Shown here: positions 8,058-16,590 of the stretch, in pieces | Layout of the letters: the number at the start of each line of letters is the position of its first letter | How positions within the stretch are numbered: position 1 is the first letter of the stretch | Source of the DNA: Xylanibacter rodentium | Lineage (GTDB): Bacteria > Bacteroidota > Bacteroidia > Bacteroidales > Bacteroidaceae | Assembly (NCBI RefSeq): GCF_013166575.1 | Contig: NZ_JABKKE010000013.1 | Location: 1 to 64,000 of the forward strand | Direction: 5' to 3' | Length of the DNA: 64,000 nucleotides | Notes under the pieces: model-generated | What the model was told of the DNA's origin: nothing | What the model saw: the letters and a program-made list of their open reading frames with translations, nothing else | Databases searched by the model: none | Program-made: the position numbers and the translations under genes

Positions 8058-9371
8058 TTATTCCCAATTGGTGACATACGGAAGCGACAGACGAACACGC
8101 TCCACGGCCTGCGTCTGCGGATTGACAATCATGACGGCACCCTGAACAAAAGACAATGCGGAGCTTTTCTTCTGCCTGGCTGTAAATTCGCCCTCGGCAA
8201 CTACGTTCACCTGAATCACACCCTTTGTCGTATAGACCGAATTGATGTCATCAAAAACGATAGGTACGGACAATTCCGGCACTTGCAGTTCAAGTGACTT
8301 CAATCCGAAAGGCTGACCGCCACGGTTGTTGAGTGTCAGACGTATACTGATATCCTTTATCTTCCTGTCGGCAGCCGACACCGACTTTGCAGCAAGCACC
8401 ACCTTGCCCTCCGGGACAACAAGGAACTTGCCGTCAGTAGAGTTGGCATTGATGGAGAACTTGCTCTCAACGCGCTTGCCGTCGATACGGAACAGGACGT
8501 CAAGATAGTTTTCTTCCTCCGGAAGGCAGTCCGTGTCATCGTATGTAATGATGAACTTCCCGTCCGACTGGCGCACGACTATCTGAAAAGCACAATTCGA
8601 CGTCACCTTGGGAACCACACCTACCTTCACCGGTCTGCCGTTGAGCATCATCTGGCACTCATACTTTCCTTTTCCCGCCGGTGTTCCGTGTATCGCCATA
8701 GTAGAATAAAGCTGCTTGTACTGCTCTATCAGGCCGTCGACCTGGCTCACACGTACATCGTCGAAGAAAAACTCTTTCAAGGAGGCAAGCCGGTTTATGG
8801 AACTTTTTATCTCTTCCACGCTCTCAAGATTACCTATCTTGTCTCTCAGAGCCTCATACTCTTCTGTCTTCTCTTTGTCGAGCTGCTCAAATTCTTTCTG
8901 AAGACGACGCTGTTCGACCGCAGAATAAGGATATTTCACCCAATATTCGTAGTGCTCCTTCTTCGTAGACTTGTCCTGGACTTTCTGCCAATATATCTCC
9001 TCTATCTTTGTCGGAGAGATACCTTTGAGAAACGGCAGGTTGGCAGACTTCATCTTCGACACACGCTTGTAGGCATCCGTCGACTCGACTCCACCATCGG
9101 TCGTGACCTCAGACATCACATCTGTCTGAGACACAGACACAGAGGTTGCCACCGACTGGATGATACGTTCCGTAATCTCCTGCACCGACTTCTTCTGAGC
9201 TTCGGCAAGCGTCGGTGCTGTCACAGACACTATCAGATAATCAGGCACAGCCGTATTGGCCCATGCCGGCATCTTCTTGGCACTCTTGTCCACTACTTTC
9301 GTCTGGGCGGTCGCACCCGCTGCCAACAGCACCAGGCAGACCATACTTATCAGTCTTTTCATTGAATTCAT
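8058..9371 (-). CDS. Exported LPP20-like protein, large
   Basis: The start is taken at ATG 9371, 11 bp after the preceding stop; ATG 9362 (MKRLISM) also gives a good signal peptide. After cleavage near TAQ, the segment PAWANTAVPDYLIVSVTAPT followed by an Ala/Glu helix fits the LPP20 family of exported proteins. A coiled-coil follows (about 165-225: EQRRLQKEFEQLDKEKTEEY and onward), then beta-rich domains to the C-terminus. In flagellate bacteria LPP20-like FlgO/FlgP partner with FlgT; here an FlgT/CsgG-like gene starts the same operon. This suggests a related outer-membrane or periplasmic complex, although no flagellar genes are present. Confidence 0.65.
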   Translation of the reverse strand: MNSMKRLISMVCLVLLAAGATAQTKVVDKSAKKMPAWANTAVPDYLIVSVTAPTLAEAQKKSVQEITERIIQSVATSVSVSQTDVMSEVTTDGGVESTDAYKRVSKMKSANLPFLKGISPTKIEEIYWQKVQDKSTKKEHYEYWVKYPYSAVEQRRLQKEFEQLDKEKTEEYEALRDKIGNLESVEEIKSSINRLASLKEFFFDDVRVSQVDGLIEQYKQLYSTMAIHGTPAGKGKYECQMMLNGRPVKVGVVPKVTSNCAFQIVVRQSDGKFIITYDDTDCLPEEENYLDVLFRIDGKRVESKFSINANSTDGKFLVVPEGKVVLAAKSVSAADRKIKDISIRLTLNNRGGQPFGLKSLELQVPELSVPIVFDDINSVYTTKGVIQVNVVAEGEFTARQKKSSALSFVQGAVMIVNPQTQAVERVRLSLPYVTNWE

Positions 9372-9381
9372 TGTTGTCAGA

Positions 9382-10512
9382 TTACCATTGTACCGGGAGA
9401 TTACGAATCTCGACAGTCGTTCCACCTATACCGAGCTTGACAAACGACAGCCCCGGAATCTTACTGTTAACCCCGGTGATATAGAAATTGCGCGGTCTGG
9501 TCACTCTCGAAGGATATTCCTGATAAAGTCCGTCTGTATCCAAGCTGTTCAGCTTAACTCCGTCGGTTGTGAAAGCCGAGCGAAACTCAACCCTCTCTTG
9601 ATCGAAATTTCGATCTGTAACATTGGTTACCGCAGCCTGAATGGTGATTCGCTTCTGGGTCATGTCGCCGAAACACTTCAACACCTTGAAAGTATAGTCC
9701 TGAGTGGAAATGCTTATCTCACAATCGAGCTTTTCCGCTACCGGTTCTCTATCAACTGTTTTTTCTTCCACGGGAACAGGTTTTTCAACAACCTGTTCTA
9801 CAGGAACAGGCTTTTCAACGACTCTGTCTATCACAACAATCACCGGCTTCTCCACAACCTGTTCTACAACCACAGTATCGGGAGAAGTGTTTGTCGGGAT
9901 ATTCCTTACAATCTCCTGTCTGAGCATGTTGGCCTCCTCGTAGCAAGGAAGAGACGGCGAAACGGCCTTAAGATAAAGCTGAGCCTCCTCGTAACGTCCT
10001 TCCTCAAACAATCTTTGCGCCTTCTGCAAAACAGTGCCGCAATTGGCTGCGTAATATTCATCTATCTTCTGACGTGCAATACGGATGAAACGGGTGTATA
10101 CAGCGTCAGTCACCTTGATATTCGAAATCATCTTCAGCATGGCACTTTCCTTGCTGCCCAGCGCATCGCCCTTTACAGGAATGGTAGCTGAATAGTACAT
10201 TGTCCCGTCTACCATGTTCCTGGCAATCAACGTAAGGTTGCCCTGTGCCACAGACACATTCTGCACCAGTCCCTCGGTAGAGACGACATCAGTAAGCTCA
10301 ATGGCGGGGTCTATGGCAAACACGTTGTACACATCTGCCGCAGCGGCACTGTTACGGTTCATTACCTGCTTCAGTTTCAAGTCCAAAGCATCCGCCACTT
10401 TACCCGTTATGTTCTCCTGTGCCGAACGGTTGATATGAAACTGTATCTTCTCCTGTGAAAAGCCGGACAAAGCAGTCAGGCCAGACACTACAAACAGCAA
10501 TAGTCTCTTCAT
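9382..10512 (-). CDS. Secreted protein of unknown function with VVEKPVPV repeats
   Basis: This is a 376-residue protein with a signal peptide (about 1-19, ending GFSQ). The N-terminal domain (20-160) is followed by a TPR-like helix pair (LFEEGRYEEAQLYLKAV, about 165-195). A Val/Pro/Glu-rich linker (about 215-260) repeats VVEKPV three times. The C-terminal beta domain (about 265-376) contains KVLKCFGDMTQKRITIQAAV and ends in FVKLGIGGTTVEIRNLPVQW. The linker resembles the KPV linker in the protein at 5576-7264 from the same operon. I do not recognise a named family. It probably works with its neighbours in the envelope. Confidence 0.6.
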   Translation of the reverse strand: MKRLLLFVVSGLTALSGFSQEKIQFHINRSAQENITGKVADALDLKLKQVMNRNSAAAADVYNVFAIDPAIELTDVVSTEGLVQNVSVAQGNLTLIARNMVDGTMYYSATIPVKGDALGSKESAMLKMISNIKVTDAVYTRFIRIARQKIDEYYAANCGTVLQKAQRLFEEGRYEEAQLYLKAVSPSLPCYEEANMLRQEIVRNIPTNTSPDTVVVEQVVEKPVIVVIDRVVEKPVPVEQVVEKPVPVEEKTVDREPVAEKLDCEISISTQDYTFKVLKCFGDMTQKRITIQAAVTNVTDRNFDQERVEFRSAFTTDGVKLNSLDTDGLYQEYPSRVTRPRNFYITGVNSKIPGLSFVKLGIGGTTVEIRNLPVQW

Positions 10513-10558
10513 CGCACTAAGTTTGTTTTTAAAGGTTCATAATAAAGACCGTCCGGGT

Positions 10559-11842
10559 CTATTCTATCGTCACTAAGAGCTTCTGTCCCAACGCTGTGAC
10601 CGAAGCCTTATAAGAATCTCCGAACTGCTCTTTAAAGAACTTCCTTACGTCACTTCCGAAGTTGGAGATAGAGTAAGAACGGTTCTTCTCCATGTCCCAG
10701 AGCGGGATGTTGACCGTTGCATGGACATACTTGTCGGTGTTCAGACCCATGTCATAAACACCCTGATGCGAGTGCTTGCGGAGCCATTCGTCAAAAACGT
10801 CCTTGAAATTATTCGAACCGTTAGGAGTATCTTGGTCGAAATCCCAGTCGCTCACAGTCTCTGAGAGTGTCAGCTCGATTACAATCTCACGTCCCTTTTT
10901 CACAATATCCTCAAACGAGGACTGCAGACCGGTGAAGAAATCCTTTGATATTTTACCGAGAGCATGATCGGCCAGACGCACGGTATCGGTAGTCGAATAC
11001 TGGCCGCTGACAAACGACGCACTGGCCAGATTGCCGCTTGTCTGTCCTTCAACGGCACTGATATTCAGCTGGCAGTCGCTTTTGCCATTTCCATTGGTGT
11101 TCACGATTACATCTACCGTCACCACAATGTCACCGGGTATCTGCTGTACTATTTTTGTCTTCTCGTCAGACTGGCTTCCAAGTGTCAGTACCGTATTCGT
11201 CTTTGAGTTCTGAAGCATTGTGATGAAGTCACGTGTCTTATAACCGTTCTTTCCGAACTCACCGGTCAGTTTACCTATGATTGTCTTAAGCGCAGGCCTT
11301 GCATTGACCTCATTGCGCATTGCCGCAAAGTCTGTATTCTCTCCTCTCACATAAGGCACAACCACAATTGTGGGGTTGAGGGCCGCTGTGGCCTTTACGG
11401 CTTTTGAATCTGACCAGCCCGGATTCAAGGCCATCTTGTTTTTCTCAAGGTCGGCAACAAGCGATTTGAGCTGTATGGAGACCCTCACTTTCACCCTGTA
11501 TTTGCCTCCTATCTTCTCGTCGTCAATATTGTTTATTTCTCCGGATATATAACTGATGTAGCGCGATTCGTTGAAAAATCTGTAGTCATAGTCCTTACGT
11601 TCCACTGATACCATGGGGACACCGTTCTTCAGCCCGTCAACACCGGCATGGAACAAGGTGTGGAATGCCGACTTTGCCGCAAGCAGGCTTGCGTCCTTTT
11701 TCTTTTCGGCAACGGCCGTCGCTTCAAGAGTCACGGTGTTGCCGCTTTCTTCAACAAGAGTCACATCGGTTGAATAGTTCTGCGCGCGTAAATCTGCGCA
11801 CAGAACCATCATGAATGTCAACAGTAATACAAATCTGTTCAT
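10559..11842 (-). CDS. Exported DUF6175-like protein
   Basis: This is a 427-residue protein with a signal peptide (about 1-21, ending LRAQ). The N-terminal third is beta-rich with TLEATAVAEKKKDASLLAAKS, an LPP20-like helix. The middle (about 155-300) contains PTIVVVPYVRGENTDFAAMR and GDIVVTVDVIVNT, which recalls the CsgG/FlgT-type domain that detects or generates repeated strands. I believe this is the DUF6175 family, common in Bacteroidetes, but the name is from memory. It is the second gene of the operon, 14 bp after the FlgT/CsgG-like gene. The role is unknown. Confidence 0.6.
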   Translation of the reverse strand: MNRFVLLLTFMMVLCADLRAQNYSTDVTLVEESGNTVTLEATAVAEKKKDASLLAAKSAFHTLFHAGVDGLKNGVPMVSVERKDYDYRFFNESRYISYISGEINNIDDEKIGGKYRVKVRVSIQLKSLVADLEKNKMALNPGWSDSKAVKATAALNPTIVVVPYVRGENTDFAAMRNEVNARPALKTIIGKLTGEFGKNGYKTRDFITMLQNSKTNTVLTLGSQSDEKTKIVQQIPGDIVVTVDVIVNTNGNGKSDCQLNISAVEGQTSGNLASASFVSGQYSTTDTVRLADHALGKISKDFFTGLQSSFEDIVKKGREIVIELTLSETVSDWDFDQDTPNGSNNFKDVFDEWLRKHSHQGVYDMGLNTDKYVHATVNIPLWDMEKNRSYSISNFGSDVRKFFKEQFGDSYKASVTALGQKLLVTIE

Positions 11843-11856
11843 AACGTTACATTATA

Positions 11857-12768
11857 TTATAAGCTATTGGCGGCTTTCGCAGCCTTGTCAAGGAGTCCTC
11901 CACCTTTGTTTTTTGTCCTTACAATGACAGTCTGTCCCCCATCAATAGCGGCTTTAATCTCTTTGCCGCCTTTCTTTACCTCGCACAAAGTCAAATTCTC
12001 GCTTTCAACATTTTTCACCTTGAGTTCGCCAATCAACTTAAAAGACTTATGTTCTTGAATAGTGCGCTCAAGACAAGCCTCAAAATACGTACCGGCACCA
12101 ACTCCATGGTCAGAACCGATGCTGATGTAAACTTCCTTAGCCTCATCTTTCTTCGTCTCGCTGATTTCAAGAATCTTTCCTTGAATCTTGAAAGCATCAT
12201 CAACCAATTTGCGAACAGCCTTAATAGCCTGACGACAAACTTTTGCTATTGCCTCATCTTCCGTATTACCTGTTGCAAGATTGATAATTCCGTCACCATG
12301 CTTGAAGGTCTTCGTGGTAACCAGCTTACCGTTTGACGGATTGATCACTTTCAATGTGTATGCACAAGTCGCACCGTAATAGACAGTGCCGTCATCGAGC
12401 TTTTTCTTCTCGGTTGCCATCGAGGTGACATATCCCTGAATGAGAAAGTTAGCGCCTTCAGTGGTCATGACTTTCAAACGCTCCATGTCACCTCCGTCGG
12501 TCACATTCTCATCTGTACGGCGCTCTGCCTCCAACTTCAACGCAGCCTTGGAGTCAACATCAATAAGATAGACACGTCCTGTCGCATTGATTCCCTCTAT
12601 GACGCAATTACGAAGATTCTCAACCCAAGGGAACGGCACCGATGTCGGGCGATAGAAATAGTCGATAAACACATTCGGCTTGCCGGCCGATTCTTCCTGG
12701 GCATGTCCTGCTACCGAAAACAATGCACATACCGCGAAAATCAACATCTTTAAATTCATTTTCATCAC
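11857..12768 (-). CDS. Exported FlgT/CsgG-like protein, first gene of envelope operon
   Basis: This is a 303-residue protein with a signal peptide (about 1-23, ending GHAQ). Residues 30-120 (NVFIDYFYRPTSVPFPWVEN through NFLIQGYVTSM) fit the N-terminal CsgG-type alpha/beta domain. Residues about 190-295 (GKILEISETK, VYISIGSDHGVGAGTYFEAC, IGELKVKNVESENLTLCEV) look like the C-terminal domain of FlgT. There is no lipobox, so it may be periplasmic. CsgG and FlgT take part in outer-membrane export or assembly; transfer of that role here is inference. A promoter lies about 290 bp upstream at 13065-13096. Confidence 0.65.
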   Translation of the reverse strand: MMKMNLKMLIFAVCALFSVAGHAQEESAGKPNVFIDYFYRPTSVPFPWVENLRNCVIEGINATGRVYLIDVDSKAALKLEAERRTDENVTDGGDMERLKVMTTEGANFLIQGYVTSMATEKKKLDDGTVYYGATCAYTLKVINPSNGKLVTTKTFKHGDGIINLATGNTEDEAIAKVCRQAIKAVRKLVDDAFKIQGKILEISETKKDEAKEVYISIGSDHGVGAGTYFEACLERTIQEHKSFKLIGELKVKNVESENLTLCEVKKGGKEIKAAIDGGQTVIVRTKNKGGGLLDKAAKAANSL

Positions 12769-12793
12769 ACAATAATTTTAAATAACCCGTTGT

Positions 12794-12823
12794 CGGAACT
12801 AATTTAGTGCGTACTTAGTTCCG
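12794..12823. promoter_or_regulatory. Inverted repeat in the leader of the envelope operon
   Basis: CGGAACTAA (12794-12802) and TTAGTTCCG (12815-12823) are perfect 9-bp arms with a 12-base loop, 25 bp before the first start codon. It could be an operator or an RNA hairpin in the roughly 290-nt leader. The remaining leader (12824-13060) shows no gene. Confidence 0.45.
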
Positions 12824-13064
12824 CCTATGAGCTTTACATTAATGTTGTTTACATATTGTAAAACGGTTAGCGCACTAATTTTGCCAATTATCATGGCAAA
12901 CAGACCGTTTGTATATTTAATACCAATGATAATATCCCGGACAAAAACGGGATTACTCCCTGACGTTATATGAAACTGACATGTATCATTGTAGATTGAT
13001 TTTAAGATTATGCCTTATCACTTTTATGGGCCGAATCAGTAAAACGGCAGCCGATTTCTTCTTA

Positions 13065-13096
13065 CAAATTTAGTACTTTTCACAATTTCAAACAAA
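13065..13096 (-). promoter_or_regulatory. Promoter of the envelope operon
   Basis: On the minus strand TTTG (13096-13093), a 20-bp spacer and TAAATTTG (13072-13065) match the Bacteroidetes consensus exactly. The surrounding 125 bp align without gaps to the promoter region at 4200-4326 (constant offset of 8848 bp). Confidence 0.75.
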
Positions 13097-13132
13097 TGTT
13101 ATTACGAACTATTTGCAGTGAGAAACAAGAAA

Positions 13133-13172
13133 TTAGGGAAAACCCCAGGTGTTTTATTAGGGTTTTCCCTAA
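13133..13172. promoter_or_regulatory. 13-bp dyad upstream of promoter, copy 2
   Basis: TTAGGGAAAACCC (13133-13145) and GGGTTTTCCCTAA (13160-13172) form a perfect dyad with a 14-base loop. Its near arm starts 37 bp from the -33 element, the same distance as in copy 1. It also lies 61 bp past the stop of the response regulator gene and could terminate that transcript. Confidence 0.6.
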
Positions 13173-13232
13173 TTTTTATGAAACATGCCAAATGTTATAG
13201 AACCAGAATATTCCCGGTAAGAAAGAACCGAC

Positions 13233-13847
13233 TTACGCCAGTATGCCCATCTCTATGGCACGCTTGGTGGCCTCGGCTATTGTCTTTGAACCGAGCTTGT
13301 GCAATATGGAACGGCGGTGGAATTCGATGGTCTTCTCGCTTATGCACATTTTCTCGGCTATCTCACGGCTTTTGCAGCCCGACGATATTTCCTTTATTAT
13401 CTCTATCTCCTTCTTGCTGAGAATACCGGTCGATGCCATTACCTCATTGCTCATCTTCTTGAATTTCGGACTGATATGTGTGTTCCCGTCAAGCACGTCT
13501 CTTATCGCGAGGAGCAGTTCATTGGGATTTTCACCTTTCAGCACTATCCCTTCGGCCCCGATGTCCATAATGGTCCTTATGTTCCACAGTTCGTCGTGCA
13601 TGGTGAACACTATTACCGGCACGTGCGGCAGAATGCTACGAACATGCTCTATAAGCCTTATTCCATCGGTTGTAGTGGGGAGCGACAGGTCGCAGACCAT
13701 GAGGCTTATGTCACTGACATGGCCGAACAATGTGGCCGCCTGTTCGCGGCTGGTCGCCGTAAGTACGCTGTAGCCATTGTCTGCAAGCATAGAGACAATG
13801 CCTTTAAGCACTATGGGATGGTCGTCGACAACAAGTATCTTCTTCAT
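13233..13847 (-). CDS. NarL/LuxR-family response regulator
   Basis: This is a 204-residue two-domain regulator. The receiver domain (1-120) has the acidic pair D8/D9, the phosphoacceptor D53 (MVCDLSLP), T82 (VFTMHD) and K104 (VLKGEN). The C-terminal LuxR-type helix-turn-helix (about 140-204) contains LSKKEIEIIKEISSGCKSRE and ISEKTIEFHRRSILHKLG. It is encoded 17 bp after the sensor kinase gene and is surely its partner. Targets are unknown. The matching dyads at 4285-4324 and 13133-13172, next to it and upstream of the two secreted-protein operons, are candidate binding sites (inference). Confidence 0.9.
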   Translation of the reverse strand: MKKILVVDDHPIVLKGIVSMLADNGYSVLTATSREQAATLFGHVSDISLMVCDLSLPTTTDGIRLIEHVRSILPHVPVIVFTMHDELWNIRTIMDIGAEGIVLKGENPNELLLAIRDVLDGNTHISPKFKKMSNEVMASTGILSKKEIEIIKEISSGCKSREIAEKMCISEKTIEFHRRSILHKLGSKTIAEATKRAIEMGILA

Positions 13848-13863
13848 TTCCTTGTACTGATTA

Positions 13864-15690
13864 TTAATGTTGTATTGTTATTCTGTATATATCTCCGTCG
13901 GCCCCGATGCTTATCGTAGCCCCGATGTTGGCGGCCCGTGCCTGCAGTGTCTGCCTGCCTATGCCGGTTCCTTCGCGCGGACCGGCCGTGCCGTCGGTTA
14001 TAATGCCGTCGTTCTCTATTGTCATGCTGTAGCGGCCGGCAGCGTCACCGCCGAGTGTCACGGCAATGTAGCCCGGCCGGGCATGCTTGAGCGCGTTGCC
14101 CACCGCCTCCTGCATCATGCGGTAAAGTTCGAATCCGTGTTCTGACGGCAACGTAGTCCAGTCATAGCACCCCTCGTCGGTTATGGTGATGTCCGTTTCG
14201 GGATGAGTGGCGTTCATCATCATCACATAATTCATCAGCAGCTGGCATATGTTGCCGTCCTTGAACTGCGGCGGCATCAACTCGTGCGACAGCTGCCGCA
14301 CCTTGACCGTCAGTGTGTTTATCTGTGCCAATGCCTCTTCGTCGTCGGCCAATGCGAATGTCATGGCGGCCATCTCGTTGCATATGCCGTCGTGCAGTTC
14401 CCTCGCTATGCGCTCGCGTTCGCTTTCAAGGCCGCGTATGTACACCTCCCTTTTCTCGAGTTCGGCTTTCTGCCTCATCTTCTCTTTCTTGTATCTCAGC
14501 AACGCCGTCACCGATATGACGAGAATTGCCAGAACAGCCGACACGGCTATCCATACGAGCCGCTCCTTTCCGAGCCTTTCGATCTCCAGTTCTTTCTGCA
14601 GGGTGCCATATCTTACCGACAGGTCGCTCATTTCGTCCTCCACCCCGCTTTTCCTTATAGAGTCGACTGCCGCATACGCCTGTTTCATCATTGTGTATGC
14701 ACGGTGACCGTCGCCGAGATTGTCGTAGCATTCGGCACGTTCGAGCAGCAACATGTCTTTGGTCTTGCCGTGAGTGCCAAGCGAATCGATGCGGTTGTAT
14801 ATCTCCAGCTGCTCACGGTAGCGCTTTTCCTTGCCGAGCAGTTCGGCCTTGGCGTTGAGCATCACCACCGCTGTCTGGTGGTTTTCGGGGAATTGGGCGA
14901 TAAACGGCTCGGCCATTTTCATGTAATACCTTACCGAGTCGGTCTTGTCAAGAGCCAGATAGGCCTTGATCACTGGTGTAAGGAACTTCATCACATAGCC
15001 TCCCGCCGCAATGCCCCTCACCATCGGCATGTAGGGCATCTGCACGTCAAGAGCCTTCCGGTATTGATGTTCTCTCGTGTAGATGTTACCTATGGTGGCT
15101 ATGGCCGACACCATGGCTGTTGTGTCCCGCATTTCGCAGGCAATGTCGAAAGAACGCTTCGAGAAATGAAGTGCCTCCTCCGTACGAGAAGTCTCGCTAT
15201 AGAGTATCGACAGCAGGTCGCTGATGTACTGCTCGTATTCGAGATTCTTCTCGTCGGTGGCCATATTCAGGGCCTCGCGGTAGAACATCAGTGCCGAGTC
15301 AGCCTTGCTATAGCGACGATAGAACACACCTTTTGACGCCAGTGCATTGATTGTCACTTCGCTTATGCCGTGCTTCCGTCCGAAGCCTATCACAGTGTCA
15401 CTGTATTCCATCGCCCGACCGATCTCGCCCATATTGCCGAATGCCAGCATTCGCTCCAGCATTATGTAGGCCCTGAGCGAGTCGCCTATGTTGAGTGCAT
15501 TGATTGAGTCGGCTGCCGCTATTGCCTCCTTGTACCGGCCTTCGGCCCCAAGCGTCATGACCTTGTCGTAGAGCCGGGTCTCGTCGTCGGGAGATACCGG
15601 CTGCGGCCTGTGGCAGGCACACAGCATAAGCACCGCGGTCAGCAGGCTGAATATTCCTCTTGTCATAAGAATGATGATGTTCGATCGCAT
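13864..15690 (-). CDS. TPR sensor histidine kinase (HisKA_3 type)
   Basis: This is a 608-residue membrane kinase. It has a lipoprotein-like signal (LLTAVLMLCACH), then extracytoplasmic TPR repeats (about 35-370). A transmembrane helix (about 380-402, LVWIAVSAVLAILVISVTAL) and a linking coiled-coil follow. The HisKA_3 box has phosphoacceptor H433 in ERIARELHDGI. The HATPase_c domain has the N box (QEAVGNALKHA) and G box (EGTGIGRQTLQ). ATG 15666 is an alternative start. It pairs with the LuxR-type regulator 17 bp downstream. The signal sensed is unknown; TPRs suggest a protein or peptide ligand. Confidence 0.88.
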   Translation of the reverse strand: MRSNIIILMTRGIFSLLTAVLMLCACHRPQPVSPDDETRLYDKVMTLGAEGRYKEAIAAADSINALNIGDSLRAYIMLERMLAFGNMGEIGRAMEYSDTVIGFGRKHGISEVTINALASKGVFYRRYSKADSALMFYREALNMATDEKNLEYEQYISDLLSILYSETSRTEEALHFSKRSFDIACEMRDTTAMVSAIATIGNIYTREHQYRKALDVQMPYMPMVRGIAAGGYVMKFLTPVIKAYLALDKTDSVRYYMKMAEPFIAQFPENHQTAVVMLNAKAELLGKEKRYREQLEIYNRIDSLGTHGKTKDMLLLERAECYDNLGDGHRAYTMMKQAYAAVDSIRKSGVEDEMSDLSVRYGTLQKELEIERLGKERLVWIAVSAVLAILVISVTALLRYKKEKMRQKAELEKREVYIRGLESERERIARELHDGICNEMAAMTFALADDEEALAQINTLTVKVRQLSHELMPPQFKDGNICQLLMNYVMMMNATHPETDITITDEGCYDWTTLPSEHGFELYRMMQEAVGNALKHARPGYIAVTLGGDAAGRYSMTIENDGIITDGTAGPREGTGIGRQTLQARAANIGATISIGADGDIYRITIQH

Positions 15691-15879
15691 GATTGTCAGA
15701 TAGATTTAAAGATTTATATATTTGTCATATATTCCGCTTTATCGGATTTTATACGTCTCTTGGGTTATGGCTGATACCGGTTGTGACCTATTTTACAAGT
15801 CATAAAAACGGTTGTTCGCTTTGGTCATCACCTGTTCCATATGGCAATGCCCCAAATATCGGCTTGTCATTTCCATTTG

Positions 15880-15887
15880 CAAAGATA
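15880..15887 (-). promoter_or_regulatory. Probable -7 element for the two-component genes
   Basis: On the minus strand TATCTTTG (15887-15880) fits TAnnTTTG, about 190 bp before the kinase start. No clear TTTG stands 19-21 bp upstream. The rest of 15691-16020 holds no gene. Confidence 0.4.
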
Positions 15888-16020
15888 ATGATTTTATACA
15901 ATTTATGTTTTTACCCCCCGGAATAACATTCTTTAACGTTCAGATATTATGATTCCGGCACTACACAAACGGGCTCACCTATATTACAGCAATGAAAAAG
16001 CCTTAAAAAGGTAATAAATG

Positions 16021-16150
16021 TTCAATAAAATCGCGAGATGATACACTAGTATGATGACGAAAATGATTTTTATTTAGAGGAAATATTCAATAAAATCGCA
16101 AGATTATACACCGATATGATGAAAAAAATGATTTTTATTTAGAGGAAAAC
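16021..16150. repeat. Two tandem 65-bp units beside R1 copy 2
   Basis: Units at 16021-16085 and 16086-16150 begin TTCAATAAAATCGC and end ATTTTTATTTAGAGGAAA, with a few substitutions. They directly precede the R1 copy at 16161. Confidence 0.85.
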
Positions 16151-16160
16151 TACAAATATT

Positions 16161-16570
16161 AAGTTGGTCAACAAAATTAAACTACATTATCCTCTGGATA
16201 CAGGATGAACATACTGTAATACGTAACTTTGTACCACCGTGCCCCGGATGGATGCGCCTCGGACAGATGCGCCCCAACGGGGCAACAAGCACATAGCCCG
16301 GGGCAGAGCGTAGCGGCACCCCGGGAATCATACATCGTCAATCCCCGCGCCCTGAAAGGGCAAAAGCATAAAAACATATGGATATAAAAATTGCAAGTGT
16401 TTGATAATTAACGCTTTTGCCCTTTCAGGGCGAATGAGTAATTGGACATAATACCCGGGGTGCCGCTACGCTCTGCCCCGGGCTATGTGCTTGTTGCCCC
16501 TGCGGGGCGCATCCATTTATGGTGCGTTCATTCAGAGCACGTTCATTCAGAGCACGTTCATCCAAAGCAC
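16161..16570. repeat. R1 nested palindromic element, copy 2
   Basis: It starts with AAGTTGGTCAACAAAATT and contains the GGGGCAGAGCGTAGCGGCAC core (about 16300) and its mirror (about 16470). GGGCAAAAGC/GCTTTTGCCC stems lie inside. A short direct repeat based on CAGAGCACGTTCATT lies at 16526-16562. The element occupies the region downstream of the last fimbrial gene (stop at 16591) and probably helps end that transcript. Confidence 0.85.
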
Positions 16571-16590
16571 ACCATTCCCGACAACCCGCA

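Noticed and set aside
12876..12883. Plus-strand TAATTTTG as a promoter
   Set aside because: It would read only into the 3' end of the converging regulator gene and has no matching -33 or downstream plus-strand gene.
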